Notes: generated by a model not told the origin, from the sequence alone. Positions 29,033-38,721 are shown, counted from the first letter of the stretch. The stretch: DNA of 64,000 bases from Streptomyces neyagawaensis (GCF_023516595.1 NZ_JAMGBG010000029.1:62001-126000), one strand, 5' to 3'. Made by a program: numbers and translations.

Positions 29033-29817
29033 CCCAGCCCCAGGACACCATCTGCCGCCGACTCGTCGGCCGTACCGCCGTCATCACCGGCGCCGGCAGC
29101 GGCATCGGCCTCGCCACAGCCCGCCGCCTCGCCTCCGAGGGCGCCCACGTCGTCTGCGGCGACGTGGACGAGGCGCGCGGCAAGGCGGCCGCCGAGGAGG
29201 TCGGCGGGATCTTCGTGAAGGTCGACGTCACCGACGCCGAGCAGGTGGAGGCGCTGTTCAAGACCGCGTACGACACCTACGGCAGCGTCGACATCGCCTT
29301 CAACAACGCGGGCATCTCCCCGCCCGACGACGACTCCATCCTGGAGACCGGCCTGGAGGCCTGGAAGCGGGTCCAGGAGGTCAACCTCACCTCGGTCTAC
29401 CTGTGTTGCAAGGCGGCCATCCCGTACATGCGGCGCCAGGGCAAGGGCTCCATCATCAACACCGCCTCCTTCGTGGCCCGGATGGGCGCGGCGACCTCCC
29501 AGATCTCGTACACGGCCTCCAAGGGCGGTGTGCTGGCGATGTCCCGCGAGCTGGGCGTGCAGTTCGCCCGGGAGGGCATCCGCGTCAACGCCCTGTGCCC
29601 CGGCCCGGTCAACACCCCGCTGCTGCAGGAGCTGTTCGCCAAGGACCCGGAGCGGGCCGCGCGCCGCCTGGTGCACATCCCGGTCGGACGTTTCGCGGAG
29701 GCCGAGGAGATGGCCGCCGCCGTGGCCTTCCTCGCGAGCGACGACTCGTCCTTCGTGAACGCCACCGACTTCCTGGTCGACGGCGGCATCTCGGGCGCCT
29801 ACGTCACCCCGCTCTAA
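29029..29817 (+). CDS. Short-chain dehydrogenase/reductase of the amine pathway
   Basis: 262 aa. Classical SDR: cofactor motif TGAGSGIG (about 21-28), NNAG, catalytic Ser in INTASF (about 146) and YTASK (Tyr about 161), with PVNTPLLQELF and a C-terminal DGGISGAYVTPL. It probably oxidises the alcohol group of the gamma-glutamylated amino alcohol to the aldehyde taken by the neighbouring ALDH, which would fit ethanolamine but not a diamine as substrate. That is an inference from gene order. Translationally coupled to the ALDH gene. Confidence 0.88.
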   Translation: MTQPQDTICRRLVGRTAVITGAGSGIGLATARRLASEGAHVVCGDVDEARGKAAAEEVGGIFVKVDVTDAEQVEALFKTAYDTYGSVDIAFNNAGISPPDDDSILETGLEAWKRVQEVNLTSVYLCCKAAIPYMRRQGKGSIINTASFVARMGAATSQISYTASKGGVLAMSRELGVQFAREGIRVNALCPGPVNTPLLQELFAKDPERAARRLVHIPVGRFAEAEEMAAAVAFLASDDSSFVNATDFLVDGGISGAYVTPL

Positions 29818-29874
29818 AGCATCGGGACACCGCACCGGGAACACCCACCCTGCCGGTGTGATTAAAGTGCCGGG

Positions 29875-30795
29875 ATGAGCAGTTCGCCGCCGCCCGGCTG
29901 GTACCGCGACCCGTCCTACCCGCTCACCGAACGCTGGTGGGACGGGTCCGCGTGGACCGACCACCGGCGCCAGCCGGAGCAGCCCGTCCCGCTCCCGACC
30001 CAGCCCCGGCCGCCCAAACGCCCCGGGCGCACCAAGCTGATCGCGCTGGCCGCCACCGGGGCCGTGCTGATCGCCGGAGCGGTCACCGGCGGCGTCCTCG
30101 TCCTGGGCGGCGACGGCGACGGGGGTCAGGAGACACGAACGGCCCCCACCACCCCGTCGTCCGGCGGCGCCGAGAGCCCGTCCCCGACCGCCCCGTCCGC
30201 GTCCCCCTCCGGCTCCGGGGGCGGCGGTGACGCGTCCGTCGTCGTGGACGACCTCAACGGCATCACCTTCCCGGTCCTCGACGGCTGGACCGACGGCGCG
30301 GACGCCGACGAGGACGCCGTCCTCGTCACCGACGGCACCTACGACTGCCCCGGCGACGACGGCCTGTGCCGCAGCGGCTGGGTCTACTCGCGCACCGTCA
30401 CCCAGAGCGACGAGACGTCCCCGAAGGCCCTCGCCGAGAACGACATCGAGGACGCCGCGAACGACGCGTACGACCGCGACGACCTGGACCGGCGTCCGTA
30501 CGACGGCATCACCGGCCACGAGGTCGTCGGCTCCGGCTCGGTGGCCGTCGCGGGGCGCGCCGGCTACTTCGTGCGCTGGCGGGTCACCACCGACGCCGGG
30601 CCCGGCGGGTACGTCCAGTCCCTCGTCTTCCCGTCCAGCGTCGGCTCCGAGGCGCCGGTCCTCGTCCGGTTCGCCGTCGACGCGGGGGACGACGGCCCGC
30701 CGGTCGGCGACATCGACCGGATCGTCCGGGGCATCCGGGCGGTCGGCGACGAGAAGACCGGCGGGGGAGTGGGCAGCAGCCTGGGCCCGCGATGA
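29875..30795 (+). CDS. DUF2510 membrane-anchored secreted-domain protein
   Basis: 306 aa. The N-terminal DUF2510 motif PPPGWYRDPSYPLTERWWDGSAWTDH is followed by a single membrane segment (about 55-78), a Ser/Pro/Gly-rich linker and a C-terminal extracellular domain of about 180 residues with two Cys (YDCPGDDGLC). The function of DUF2510 is unknown; it tends to mark membrane proteins of actinobacteria. A TAAAGT hexamer ends 6 nt before the ATG, so the transcript may be leaderless (inference). Confidence 0.8.
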   Translation: MSSSPPPGWYRDPSYPLTERWWDGSAWTDHRRQPEQPVPLPTQPRPPKRPGRTKLIALAATGAVLIAGAVTGGVLVLGGDGDGGQETRTAPTTPSSGGAESPSPTAPSASPSGSGGGGDASVVVDDLNGITFPVLDGWTDGADADEDAVLVTDGTYDCPGDDGLCRSGWVYSRTVTQSDETSPKALAENDIEDAANDAYDRDDLDRRPYDGITGHEVVGSGSVAVAGRAGYFVRWRVTTDAGPGGYVQSLVFPSSVGSEAPVLVRFAVDAGDDGPPVGDIDRIVRGIRAVGDEKTGGGVGSSLGPR

Positions 30796-30824
30796 CATGC
30801 AGGGCCCGGGCGCACCACCGGGTC

Positions 30825-32027
30825 CTACAGGAAGGTGTGGCCCTCGCCCCGGTACGTCGGGACCGTCGCCGTCACCTCGTCGCCCTCCACCAGGTGCAGC
30901 ACGTCGAACCGCTCGCACAGCTCCCCGGCCTTGGCGTGCCGGAACCACACCTTGTCGCCGAGCAGCAGATCGTCCGCGGGGGCGCCGAGCAGCGGGGTCT
31001 GCACCTCGCCCGGCCCCTCCTGCGGGTCGTACTTCAGCCCCTCCGGCAGATACGGCACCGGCAGCCGGTCCGGCCCCGCGGCACCGGAGGCGGGGTACCC
31101 GCCGCCGAGCACGGTGACCACACCGACACCGGGGCGCCGGACCACGGGCATCGCGAACAGCGCGGCCGGACGCCCGCTGAACGACGTGTAGTTGTCGAAG
31201 AGGCGGGGCACGTAGAGCCCGGACCCGGCGCCGATCTCGGTGACCGCGTCCTCCGCCGCCGTGTGCTGCACGCTGCCCGTGCCACCGCCGTTGACGAACT
31301 CCAGGTCCGGCGCCACCCGCCGCACGGCACGGACGACCTCCGCCCGGCGGGCGGCCAGTTCCTTCTTCGCGGTGGCCTGCATCAGCCGCACCGCCCGCGA
31401 ACGGAGGGGCCGCCCGGCCACCGAGTCGCCCACACCGGCGATATGGCCCTCGTACGCCATGATCCCGACCAGCTTGAACCCCGGCCGCTCGGCCACGGCG
31501 CGCGCCACCTCGGCGACCTGCTCGGGGGAGTGCAGCGGCGAACGCCGCGCCCCGATCCGCACCCGGCCTCCGAGAAGCTTCAGCGAGGTGTCCAACTCCA
31601 GGCAGACGCGCACCACTTCGGTGCCGCCGCGCCGTGAGTTCTCGATCAGCTGGAGGTGGGCGGGGTCGTCGACCATCACCGTGACGGCGGCGGCGAGCTT
31701 GGGATCGCCCGCCAGTTCCGCGAAGGCGTCCTGGTCGGCGGACGGATAGGCGAGGAGGATGTCGTCGAACCCGGAACGGGCCAGCCACAGGGACTCGGCG
31801 AGAGTGAACGACATGATGCCCTGGAAGCCCTCACGGGCCAGGACCCTCTCCAGCAGTGCCCGGCAGCGAACGGACTTGCTCGCGACGCGGATCGGCTTGC
31901 CGCCGGCCCTTCGGGCGAGGTCGTCGGCGTTCGCGTCGAAGGCGTCGAGGTCGACGATCGCCAGAGGTGCGTCGAGATGAGCGGTGGCCCGGTCGTAGCG
32001 GGCCCGGTCGGCGGCGCGCGCAGTCAT
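30825..32027 (-). CDS. PLP-dependent amino acid deaminase/aldolase (D-threonine aldolase-like)
   Basis: 400 aa. An alanine-racemase-type N-terminal barrel: PLAIVDLDAFDANADDLARRAGGKPIRVASKSVRC carries the PLP lysine. KLVGIMAYEGHIAGVGDS and EFVNGGGTGSVQHTAAEDAVTEIGAGSGLY contact the cofactor phosphate. The C-terminal D-serine dehydratase-like domain has metal-binding His and Cys candidates (WFRHAKAGELCERFD). Reaction and substrate are not certain; relatives cleave D-threonine or dehydrate D-serine. ATG 32027 is the first Met of the conserved part. Confidence 0.82.
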   Translation of the reverse strand: MTARAADRARYDRATAHLDAPLAIVDLDAFDANADDLARRAGGKPIRVASKSVRCRALLERVLAREGFQGIMSFTLAESLWLARSGFDDILLAYPSADQDAFAELAGDPKLAAAVTVMVDDPAHLQLIENSRRGGTEVVRVCLELDTSLKLLGGRVRIGARRSPLHSPEQVAEVARAVAERPGFKLVGIMAYEGHIAGVGDSVAGRPLRSRAVRLMQATAKKELAARRAEVVRAVRRVAPDLEFVNGGGTGSVQHTAAEDAVTEIGAGSGLYVPRLFDNYTSFSGRPAALFAMPVVRRPGVGVVTVLGGGYPASGAAGPDRLPVPYLPEGLKYDPQEGPGEVQTPLLGAPADDLLLGDKVWFRHAKAGELCERFDVLHLVEGDEVTATVPTYRGEGHTFL

Positions 32028-32343
32028 GAACGAAGCCTGCCAGACATGATTACCGCAGGGTAGGGGGACGTTCCGGGCTAAAGCCCCGGTGCCGCCGACT
32101 GGTTCCCGCTCGACCCCGGGCAACCCGTAGAGTGACGCGAACGCAGGGGACGACCTCGACGGGGATGCCGATCCGCTGCCACGGGTATGGCTTGCGTGTG
32201 GTGTGACCACGGGTGCGGTCGGCCCGTGGTGTGGCGCATGTCCATGGGAGCGAACCCGTCGCATGCGTGCCGGTCGCTCCCCGTGGGTGGCCGGGACCCG
32301 GACGTTTTCCGGGTCGGCCCGGGCTCGAGGAAACGGGGGGTGC
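32028..32343. other. Divergent intergenic region before the proline-rich protein gene
   Basis: 316 bp without a supported gene. GAGGAAAC-GGGGGG directly before 32344 is a strong ribosome-binding site for the plus-strand gene. I could not assign promoters. Confidence 0.4.
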
Positions 32344-34734
32344 ATGAGCACGGAAGCGCGTCGCGCCTCCATCCCCCCACGCCCACCGGGGCGCCCCTCC
32401 ACACCGCCGCACATCCCCGCGCCGCCCACCACCCCACCCCAGAGCACCGTGCCCCCCACCGACACCCCGCCGCCGCGCCGCGAGTCCACGCCCACCGCCG
32501 ACACCCCGCGAGGCGGACGCCCGCCCGGCGACGGCACTTCCGGCCCGCGCCCTGGTGGTGCGCCGGGGGGACGCCCCTTCCTCGGCAGTGGCTCCGGCGC
32601 ACGCCCTACGGGCGACAGCGCCTCCGACGCGCGGGCGAACGGCGGACGGCCGTCCAGGACGCCCATGACGGGGGAGAGTGCGTTCGGACCACGCCCGTTC
32701 TTCGGGGCCGCCGGTCCCGCCGGCCGTCCGCCCACCGGGAACACCACGTCCGGTTCAGGTGGTGCACGAGCTTCTGCCGAGAACGCGTCCGACGGGAACG
32801 TATCCGGTGGGAAGGTGCCCGACGGGAACGTGTCCGGCGGCGGTGCCTCTGCCGGGGGTGACTCCGCGGGAGGTGCCTTCATCGGGGGTGCTTTCGACGG
32901 GCCGTCGTCGGTGCGCTCTGACGGATCGGTGCCTGCCGGCCCACGCGGGGGCGAGTCGGGGACGCGGCCTTCGAACGGTTCCTCGTCGACCCTGCCGCCG
33001 CGGCCGGGCCGGGCGCCGTCCACCGGGGAGACGCCCGCCGTGCCCCGGCGTCCGCAGCGACCGCCCACGACAGGGATGCCCGCACGGCCCACCGCTCCGC
33101 CCCGCCCCTCCTCGGCACCCTCCACGACCCAGGGCGCCCCCAGGGACGACCGGCGCGGGGACCCGGCGGACGCGCAGCGGCCTCCGCACGGCTCCGACAC
33201 CGCCAGGACGACACGCGCGCACCGGAGTTCCGGTGAGCGGGCCGGCTCGACGCCCGCACCTGCGCAGGGGTCCGGCCCGTTCCCCGGCCGGCAGCCCTCG
33301 CAGGCGTCCGGCCCGTTCTCCTCCGGTAGGGAACCCTCGCAGGGCTCCGCGACGGACGGCGGCCCGGCCGCACGGAACCGTGCGGAAAACCCGCGCTTCT
33401 CCGACTTCCGCAGGACCGCCGCGGCGAGCGGCGCGACCCCGCCACCCCCCGCGGCCTCGGCCCGCTTCCCCGACACCCCGCCCAGCTCCACCCCCCGCCA
33501 GGCCGACCGGCTGACGGGCCGGCAGCCCAGCGGCGCCGCATCCCGTCCCGGAGGTCAGCCGCCCGTCGCCCCCGCTGCGCGTCCTGCCGCGCGGCCTTCC
33601 GGTGGTACTCCGCACCCGTCCCGGCTCCCCGGGCAGTCCTCCGGTGGTGTTCCGCCGCGCCCCGAGGGGGCGCCCTCCGCTTCCACGGTTCGCGGGGGTG
33701 TGCCCACGGGGGCCGGGGGCTCCGTCTCCGGGGCGAAGGGGGAGCCGCGTGGTTCTCTGTCCGGGGACGGCGGTGCCGAGGCCGGGCGGCGGTTGCGGCC
33801 CGGGGATCCCGGTCATCCGGGGGCCTGGCAGCCGCCCTCCGGGGCCTCCCGGCGCTCCGTCGACGCCATCGACGACGCGCTCGGCGGCAGTTCCGGGCGG
33901 CCCTACGTGACGTTCGCCGAGCCCGACACCTCGCCGTGGACCTCGGCCGAGTCGGACGGCGACGTACGGCGCAGACCGCGCCCGACCGGCGCCCGCGCGG
34001 CAGCCATGGCCGCCTGCGTGGTGCTCGGCGTCGGCCTCATCGGCGGTGCGGCGGCGGGCAGTTGGCTCACCGGCGACTCGGGTCCTGACGGCACCCGCGT
34101 CGGCTTCGCCGCGGCCGGCGCCCTCTGGCACGGCGTACCCGTCGACGAACTGTTCCCGCCCACCGTGCAGGGAGAGGGCGCCGGCCCCGGCAGCACCGAC
34201 CGCACCTGGACCCGCGTCGCCGTCGCCCCCGACAGCGGCTGCGCCGACGCCTTCGACCCCCTGCTGCGCCAGGCCCTCGCCCCCGTCGGCTGCCTGCGTC
34301 TGCTGCGCGCCACCTACACCGACGCGACCCGCAGCAACGTCACCACCGTCGGCCTGATGTTCACCAAGGCCGACGCCACCGCCATGGCCACCCTCAAGGC
34401 CCATTTCGCGCGCGACGGCCTCGACCGGCGCACCGACCTGATGCCCCGCCCGTACGCGGCCAAGGGCACCGTCGCCGCCGGCTTCGGCGACGCCCAGCGG
34501 GCCTCCTGGACCATCTCCGTCCTCACCGACGTCCCCGTCGTCGTGTACGCGGTCTCCGGTTTCGCCGACGGCCGCACCGTCACCGAACCGCAGCCCGCCG
34601 CCGACGCGATGCAGGCCGACGCCACCACCGCCGCAGCCCAGGCCGGTCTCGGCCACGAGGCCCAGGGCCTCGCCGACCGCATCGAACGCGGCCTCCGCAA
34701 GACCGCCGCGTCCGCCTCGGAGCAGCCTTCATGA
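32344..34734 (+). CDS. Large proline-rich membrane protein coupled to mycosin
   Basis: 796 aa. Residues about 1-540 are Pro/Gly/Ser/Thr-rich low-complexity sequence with no recognisable domain and are probably disordered and cytoplasmic. One membrane segment lies at about 552-575 (RAAAMAACVVLGVGLIGGAAAGSWL), followed by an extracellular domain of about 210 residues with two Cys (DSGCADAF, PVGCLRLL). The stop overlaps the mycosin ATG (ATGA), so the two proteins are probably made together and may act together at the envelope. The function is not known. Third-position GC remains high across the disordered part, supporting it as coding. Confidence 0.78.
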   Translation: MSTEARRASIPPRPPGRPSTPPHIPAPPTTPPQSTVPPTDTPPPRRESTPTADTPRGGRPPGDGTSGPRPGGAPGGRPFLGSGSGARPTGDSASDARANGGRPSRTPMTGESAFGPRPFFGAAGPAGRPPTGNTTSGSGGARASAENASDGNVSGGKVPDGNVSGGGASAGGDSAGGAFIGGAFDGPSSVRSDGSVPAGPRGGESGTRPSNGSSSTLPPRPGRAPSTGETPAVPRRPQRPPTTGMPARPTAPPRPSSAPSTTQGAPRDDRRGDPADAQRPPHGSDTARTTRAHRSSGERAGSTPAPAQGSGPFPGRQPSQASGPFSSGREPSQGSATDGGPAARNRAENPRFSDFRRTAAASGATPPPPAASARFPDTPPSSTPRQADRLTGRQPSGAASRPGGQPPVAPAARPAARPSGGTPHPSRLPGQSSGGVPPRPEGAPSASTVRGGVPTGAGGSVSGAKGEPRGSLSGDGGAEAGRRLRPGDPGHPGAWQPPSGASRRSVDAIDDALGGSSGRPYVTFAEPDTSPWTSAESDGDVRRRPRPTGARAAAMAACVVLGVGLIGGAAAGSWLTGDSGPDGTRVGFAAAGALWHGVPVDELFPPTVQGEGAGPGSTDRTWTRVAVAPDSGCADAFDPLLRQALAPVGCLRLLRATYTDATRSNVTTVGLMFTKADATAMATLKAHFARDGLDRRTDLMPRPYAAKGTVAAGFGDAQRASWTISVLTDVPVVVYAVSGFADGRTVTEPQPAADAMQADATTAAAQAGLGHEAQGLADRIERGLRKTAASASEQPS

Positions 34735-36104
34735 CCGCCGAGGGGACCGGGAGCGCCGACACGGCCGAGGGCATCCGGCAGGCCCGCCTCTCTCCGACCG
34801 CCGCGTACCCACAGAAGGTCCCGACCCGCGTGACGTCGTACCCCGAGCCGGGGGAACCGGCACCGACCCTCGCCGTGGCGGGGGACCCCGCACCCGCCGC
34901 CTGCACACCCGCGCGGACCCGCCCTGCCCGCCACCCCCGGCGCACCGCCCTGCTGGCTCTCCCCCTCGCCTTCTCCCTGGCCCTCCTGCCCTCCACCGCC
35001 GCCCACGCCGACGGCATCCGGGACCAGCAGTGGGCGCTCGACGCGATGCACACCGAGGAGGCATGGCGGACGACCAAGGGGGAGGGGATCACCGTCGCGG
35101 TGCTCGACACCGGCGTCGACGACGAGCACCCCGACCTCGTCGGGAACGTCCTCCCGACCAGGGACCTGGTCGGCTTCGGGGCCTCGCGGGGCGACCGCTC
35201 CTGGGCCCGGCACGGCACCGCCATGGCCGGCATCATCGCCGGTCACGGCCACGGCGTGAACAACGACGACGGCGTCCTCGGCATCGCCCCCGAGGCGCGG
35301 ATCCTGCCCGTCCGCGTCATCCTGGAGGACGGCGACTCCGCCCGCTCCAAGGCCCGCAGCACCCGCGGCAACGCCCTCGCCGAGGGCATCCGCTGGGCCG
35401 CCGACCAGGGCGCCGACGTCATCAACCTCTCCCTCGGCGACGACTCCGAGTCCGCCCACCCCGAGCCCTCCGAGGACGCGGCCGTCCAGTACGCCCTGAG
35501 AAAGGGCTCGGTCGTCGTCGCCTCCGCCGGCAACGGCGGCAAGAAGGGCGACCACGTCTCGTACCCGGCGGCCTATCCGGGCGTCATCGCGGTGACCGCC
35601 GTCGACGAGGACGGCGACCGCGCCCCGTTCTCCACCCGCCGCTGGTACGCGACCGTCAGCGCGCCCGGCGTCGATGTCGTCATCGCCGACCCCGACCGCA
35701 AGTACTACGAGGGCTGGGGCACCAGCGCCGCCGCGGCCTTCGTCTCCGGTGCCGCCGCCCTCGTCAAGGCGGCCCACCCCGGCCTGACCCCGGCCCAGGT
35801 GAAACGGCTCCTGGAGGACACCGCTCGCGACGCCCCGGTCGGCGGCCGTGACGACTCCCGCGGGTTCGGCTTCGTCGACCCGGCCGCCGCCATCAAGGAG
35901 GGCGGCAGGCTCAGGCCCGACGACCTCACGTCCGCGGCGTACGGCCGCAAGTACTTCGGGCCCGGCCCCGACCCCGTGAAGGAGAAGGACACCTCCTCCG
36001 GCTGGGCGGCCCCCGCCGCCGGCGGCCTCGGCGTCGCCCTCCTCATCACGGCCGTCGTCATCTGGCGCGGCGACCGCCGACGGCCGGACGAGTTCCTGAT
36101 CTGA
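34731..36104 (+). CDS. mycP: Type VII secretion-associated serine protease (mycosin, S8 family)
   Basis: 457 aa. Subtilisin-type triad: Asp126 (VAVLDTGVDDEHPDL), His161 (RHGTAMAGIIAG) and Ser332 (GTSAAAAFVSGAAALV). Hydrophobic signal at about 72-92, cleaved near AHA-DGIRDQQ, and a C-terminal membrane anchor at about 425-447 followed by a basic tail, the standard mycosin layout. Mycosins sit beside ESX/type VII secretion genes, but no EccB, EccC, EccD, EccE or WXG100 gene is in this window. The long pre-signal N-terminus suggests that a downstream start (for example GTG 34830) is also possible. Confidence 0.9.
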   Translation: MTAEGTGSADTAEGIRQARLSPTAAYPQKVPTRVTSYPEPGEPAPTLAVAGDPAPAACTPARTRPARHPRRTALLALPLAFSLALLPSTAAHADGIRDQQWALDAMHTEEAWRTTKGEGITVAVLDTGVDDEHPDLVGNVLPTRDLVGFGASRGDRSWARHGTAMAGIIAGHGHGVNNDDGVLGIAPEARILPVRVILEDGDSARSKARSTRGNALAEGIRWAADQGADVINLSLGDDSESAHPEPSEDAAVQYALRKGSVVVASAGNGGKKGDHVSYPAAYPGVIAVTAVDEDGDRAPFSTRRWYATVSAPGVDVVIADPDRKYYEGWGTSAAAAFVSGAAALVKAAHPGLTPAQVKRLLEDTARDAPVGGRDDSRGFGFVDPAAAIKEGGRLRPDDLTSAAYGRKYFGPGPDPVKEKDTSSGWAAPAAGGLGVALLITAVVIWRGDRRRPDEFLI

Positions 36105-36167
36105 CAGGACGGGGGTGTGGCCCGCCGCGCGCTCCTCGCGGACGTCACCCGGTGCCCGAACCGATCG

Positions 36168-37169
36168 CTACGACGAGAACACCGACACCCCGGCCCTGGC
36201 CGCCGCCTCGACCAGAGCGATCCCCTTCGCCTTCGTCGTGTTGCCGTGCGACACCACCGCGACCAGGTAGTCCCGCCCGTCCACGGTGACCCGGCCGACG
36301 CTGTTGATCACCCACAGCCCGGTGGCCGTACGCGGCAGCCACCCGTTCTTCAGCGCGAACCGCACTCCGGAGGAATCCGTGGAGCCGTCCGCTGCCGCTG
36401 CCGCCGACACCCCCCAGTCCTGGCCCACCGCGACCTGCCCCATCAGCCGCCGCACATACGTCCGCGAGGCCCCGCTCAGCTCCGACTCGTCGTCGTCCCC
36501 GAACACCTGGCGGAGCAGGACCAGTTGGTCGGCGGCCGTGGTGCGGGTCAGGCCCCAGTACAGGCCGTCGCCGCCCTCCGTCTCCGTCAGACCGAACCGT
36601 TCGTTCGCCGCGTCCAGGCCCCTCGCCTCACCGACGGCCTTCCACAGCGCCGTCGCGGCCGTGTTGTCGCTGTCGCGGATCATCGTGGCGGCGTACGCCT
36701 TCTCCCGCGCCGTGAGCCCCCGGCCCGCGTCCTGCGCCTGGAGCAGCAGCGCGGCCAGGATGTCCATCTTCACGATGCTCGCGGTCTCGAACCGCCCGTC
36801 CCCGTACACCGCGGCGTCCCCGGACCCCACGTCCAGCACGGCGACCGAGAAGGCCGCCCCGTCCTCGACCGGAACCTCCGCCAGGGCCGTCGCGAGCAGC
36901 GCGTCGTGATCCACCTCGGGCACCGCCACAGGTTCCACCGACGCCTCCTCCACGTCCGCGCCCGGCGTGGTGGAAGCGGAGGCCGAGGGCGATACCGACG
37001 ATGACGCCGCCGACGATACGGCCGGGCCCCCGCCGTCCTGCGCCCGGGCCGTCACGTACACGGTCCCGGCGGCGGTCCCGCACACCAGGAGGGCGGCGGC
37101 CAGGAAGGCACGGAGGAGGGGGCGGCGCACGGCCGGGCGGGCCGGGCGACGGGCTCTGCGAGGAGGCAT
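36168..37169 (-). CDS. Secreted class A beta-lactamase-like serine hydrolase
   Basis: 333 aa. Arg-rich N-terminus with a hydrophobic signal (about 18-40) and a Ser/Ala-rich linker (50-75). Active-site motifs of the penicillin-recognising fold: Ser131-x-x-Lys134 (SIVK), Ser167-Asp168-Asn169 (SDN) and Lys274-Asn275-Gly276 in place of the usual KTG. It could be a beta-lactamase or a cell-wall peptidase relative; the KNG variant leaves activity open. It is convergent with the mycosin gene. Confidence 0.82.
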   Translation of the reverse strand: MPPRRARRPARPAVRRPLLRAFLAAALLVCGTAAGTVYVTARAQDGGGPAVSSAASSSVSPSASASTTPGADVEEASVEPVAVPEVDHDALLATALAEVPVEDGAAFSVAVLDVGSGDAAVYGDGRFETASIVKMDILAALLLQAQDAGRGLTAREKAYAATMIRDSDNTAATALWKAVGEARGLDAANERFGLTETEGGDGLYWGLTRTTAADQLVLLRQVFGDDDESELSGASRTYVRRLMGQVAVGQDWGVSAAAAADGSTDSSGVRFALKNGWLPRTATGLWVINSVGRVTVDGRDYLVAVVSHGNTTKAKGIALVEAAARAGVSVFSS

Positions 37170-37318
37170 GCCGCGATGGTGGCGGGCCGTGCTGTGCGGT
37201 GGGTTAGGCGGATGTTAGAGCCAGGTCAGGACCCGCTGAGAAAGCTGTGAGTGAGGTGACGGTCACGTTTCCTGCCCGGCGAACGCCCCGGAGCCCTCCC
37301 CCGGTAGGGTCGACAACC

Positions 37319-38050
37319 GTGGCGAACAAGAACATCCCCGACCCCGGCTACTCCGACGACGACGGCTCCGCCGACCCCCGGCTGAGCGCCGCGCTCACCG
37401 CCTGGGCCGAGGACCGCACCGCCGTCGGCCCCGTCCTCGAAGCGCTCAAGGAGGCCCGGCTGCTCGTGCCCGTCGTGGCCGTGCTCGGCGAGGTCGAGGA
37501 GGACGAGAACGGGCTGCGCCGCGAGAAGACCAGCGACATGGCCGTACCCACCCTGAAGGCCGGCCACCGCACCGCCCTGCCCGCCTTCACCTCCACCGAC
37601 TCCCTCGCCCGCTGGGACCCCGCCGCCCGCCCCGTCGCCGTACCGACGCACCAGGCCCTCCAGGCCGCCGCGCACGAGAAGGCCGACACCCTTGTCCTGG
37701 ACCTGGCGGGGCCCGTGCCGTTCGAGCTGACCGGATCCGCGCTGCTCGCGCTCGCCGAGGGACGTACGACGGCCGACCCGCTCGCCGACCCCGCCGTCCT
37801 CGCCGCGGTGCGCGCGGCCGTGGCCGCCGAGCCCTCCGTGCTCCGCGCCCACCTCGGGCCCGGACAGTCCGACGGCACCCTCGCCCTGGTCCTCGACCCC
37901 GCCGCCGCCCCCGCCGAGGCCGCCCGCGCGGTCGCCTCACGGCTGGCCGCCGACGAAACACTCAGGGCCCGCCTGGTGCGCGGCCTCGACCTGGCACTCC
38001 TGCCGGCCGGAACCACGCCTCCGGGCGAGCCCCTGTACGTGAAGGACTGA
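37319..38050 (+). CDS. SseB-family protein
   Basis: 243 aa from GTG 37319. NKNIPDPGYSDDDGSADPRLSAALTAWAED, then LLVPVVAVLGEVEEDENGLRREKTSDMAVPTLKA, GRTALPAFTSTDSLARWDP-type sequence and a C-terminal SseB-like domain (ARLVRGLDLALLPA). SseB-type proteins are cytoplasmic and of unknown role in actinobacteria. It ends 1 bp before the convergent DUF1844 gene. Confidence 0.85.
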   Translation: MANKNIPDPGYSDDDGSADPRLSAALTAWAEDRTAVGPVLEALKEARLLVPVVAVLGEVEEDENGLRREKTSDMAVPTLKAGHRTALPAFTSTDSLARWDPAARPVAVPTHQALQAAAHEKADTLVLDLAGPVPFELTGSALLALAEGRTTADPLADPAVLAAVRAAVAAEPSVLRAHLGPGQSDGTLALVLDPAAAPAEAARAVASRLAADETLRARLVRGLDLALLPAGTTPPGEPLYVKD

Positions 38051-38051
38051 C

Positions 38052-38417
38052 TCAGCCGTAGATCGGGCCGGTGTACTTCTCGCCCGGGCCCTGGCCCGGG
38101 TCGTCCGGTACGACCGACGCCTCGCGGAACGCCAGCTGGAGCGACTTCAGACCGTCGCGCAGTGGCGCCGCGTGGAACGAGCTGATCTCCGTCGTGGACG
38201 CGTCGAGCAGACCGGCGAGGGCGTGCACCAGCTTCCGGGCCTCGTCCAGGTCCTTGTACTTGTCGCCCTCCTCGGTCAGACCCAGCTTCACCGCGGCAGC
38301 GCTCATCAGATTGACGGCGACCGTCACGATCACCTCGACCGCCGGGACCTCGGCGATGTCACGGGTCATCGAGTCGAAGTCGGGGGACTCGGGGGACTCA
38401 GGAGGGGTGTCACTCAT
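38052..38417 (-). CDS. DUF1844 protein
   Basis: 121 aa. DFDSMTRDIAEVPAVEVIVTVAVNLMSAAAVKLGLTEEG, then DLDEARKLVHALAGLLDA, the DUF1844 signature of an alpha-helical protein of unknown function. It is divergent from infC, as in many actinobacteria. The ATG is chosen as the start of the conserved part. Confidence 0.85.
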   Translation of the reverse strand: MSDTPPESPESPDFDSMTRDIAEVPAVEVIVTVAVNLMSAAAVKLGLTEEGDKYKDLDEARKLVHALAGLLDASTTEISSFHAAPLRDGLKSLQLAFREASVVPDDPGQGPGEKYTGPIYG

Positions 38418-38477
38418 GCCCCACACGATAGGCCCCGGCGCGTACGCTCCCACCTGCGGGAGTCCGCTGCGCCCCGA

Positions 38478-38507
38478 TTGGCACCCCAGGTTTGAACCCG
38501 CTATGGT
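38478..38507 (+). promoter_or_regulatory. Predicted infC operon promoter
   Basis: TTGGCA, an 18-nt spacer, then TATGGT, a good match to a housekeeping sigma-70-type promoter. It would give a leader of nearly 300 nt before infC. Confidence 0.55.
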
Positions 38508-38690
38508 TATGTCTACGACCGGCTGGACACTTGTGTGCCCGGCCCGCAAGTGGAGGCTCCGAACTCCCACCTGACCATCCTTCGGGACGGCAGGTCACCG
38601 GTCAGACGGCCCCCACCGTTCCGTACGGACGGTGGAGTCGTCCGAATCGCGCCCCGCGGCTGCCGCGGCGGTGCTCCGGCAGTCATTGGA

Positions 38691-38721
38691 GCCCCGCCTG
38701 TGTCCCGTCCGGGGCATTTTT
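38691..38721 (+). terminator. Attenuator-like hairpin with T-tract in the infC leader
   Basis: GCCCCG, a 13-nt loop, CGGGGC, then ATTTTT. A genuine T-tract is rare in this genome. No plus-strand gene ends upstream (the neighbour is divergent), so this is more likely a regulatory terminator inside the infC leader than a gene-end terminator. Confidence 0.6.

Noticed and set aside
28909..31788. 959-codon minus-strand frame over the SDR and DUF2510 genes
   Set aside because: Composition is that of a high-GC shadow frame, and it crosses three real genes.
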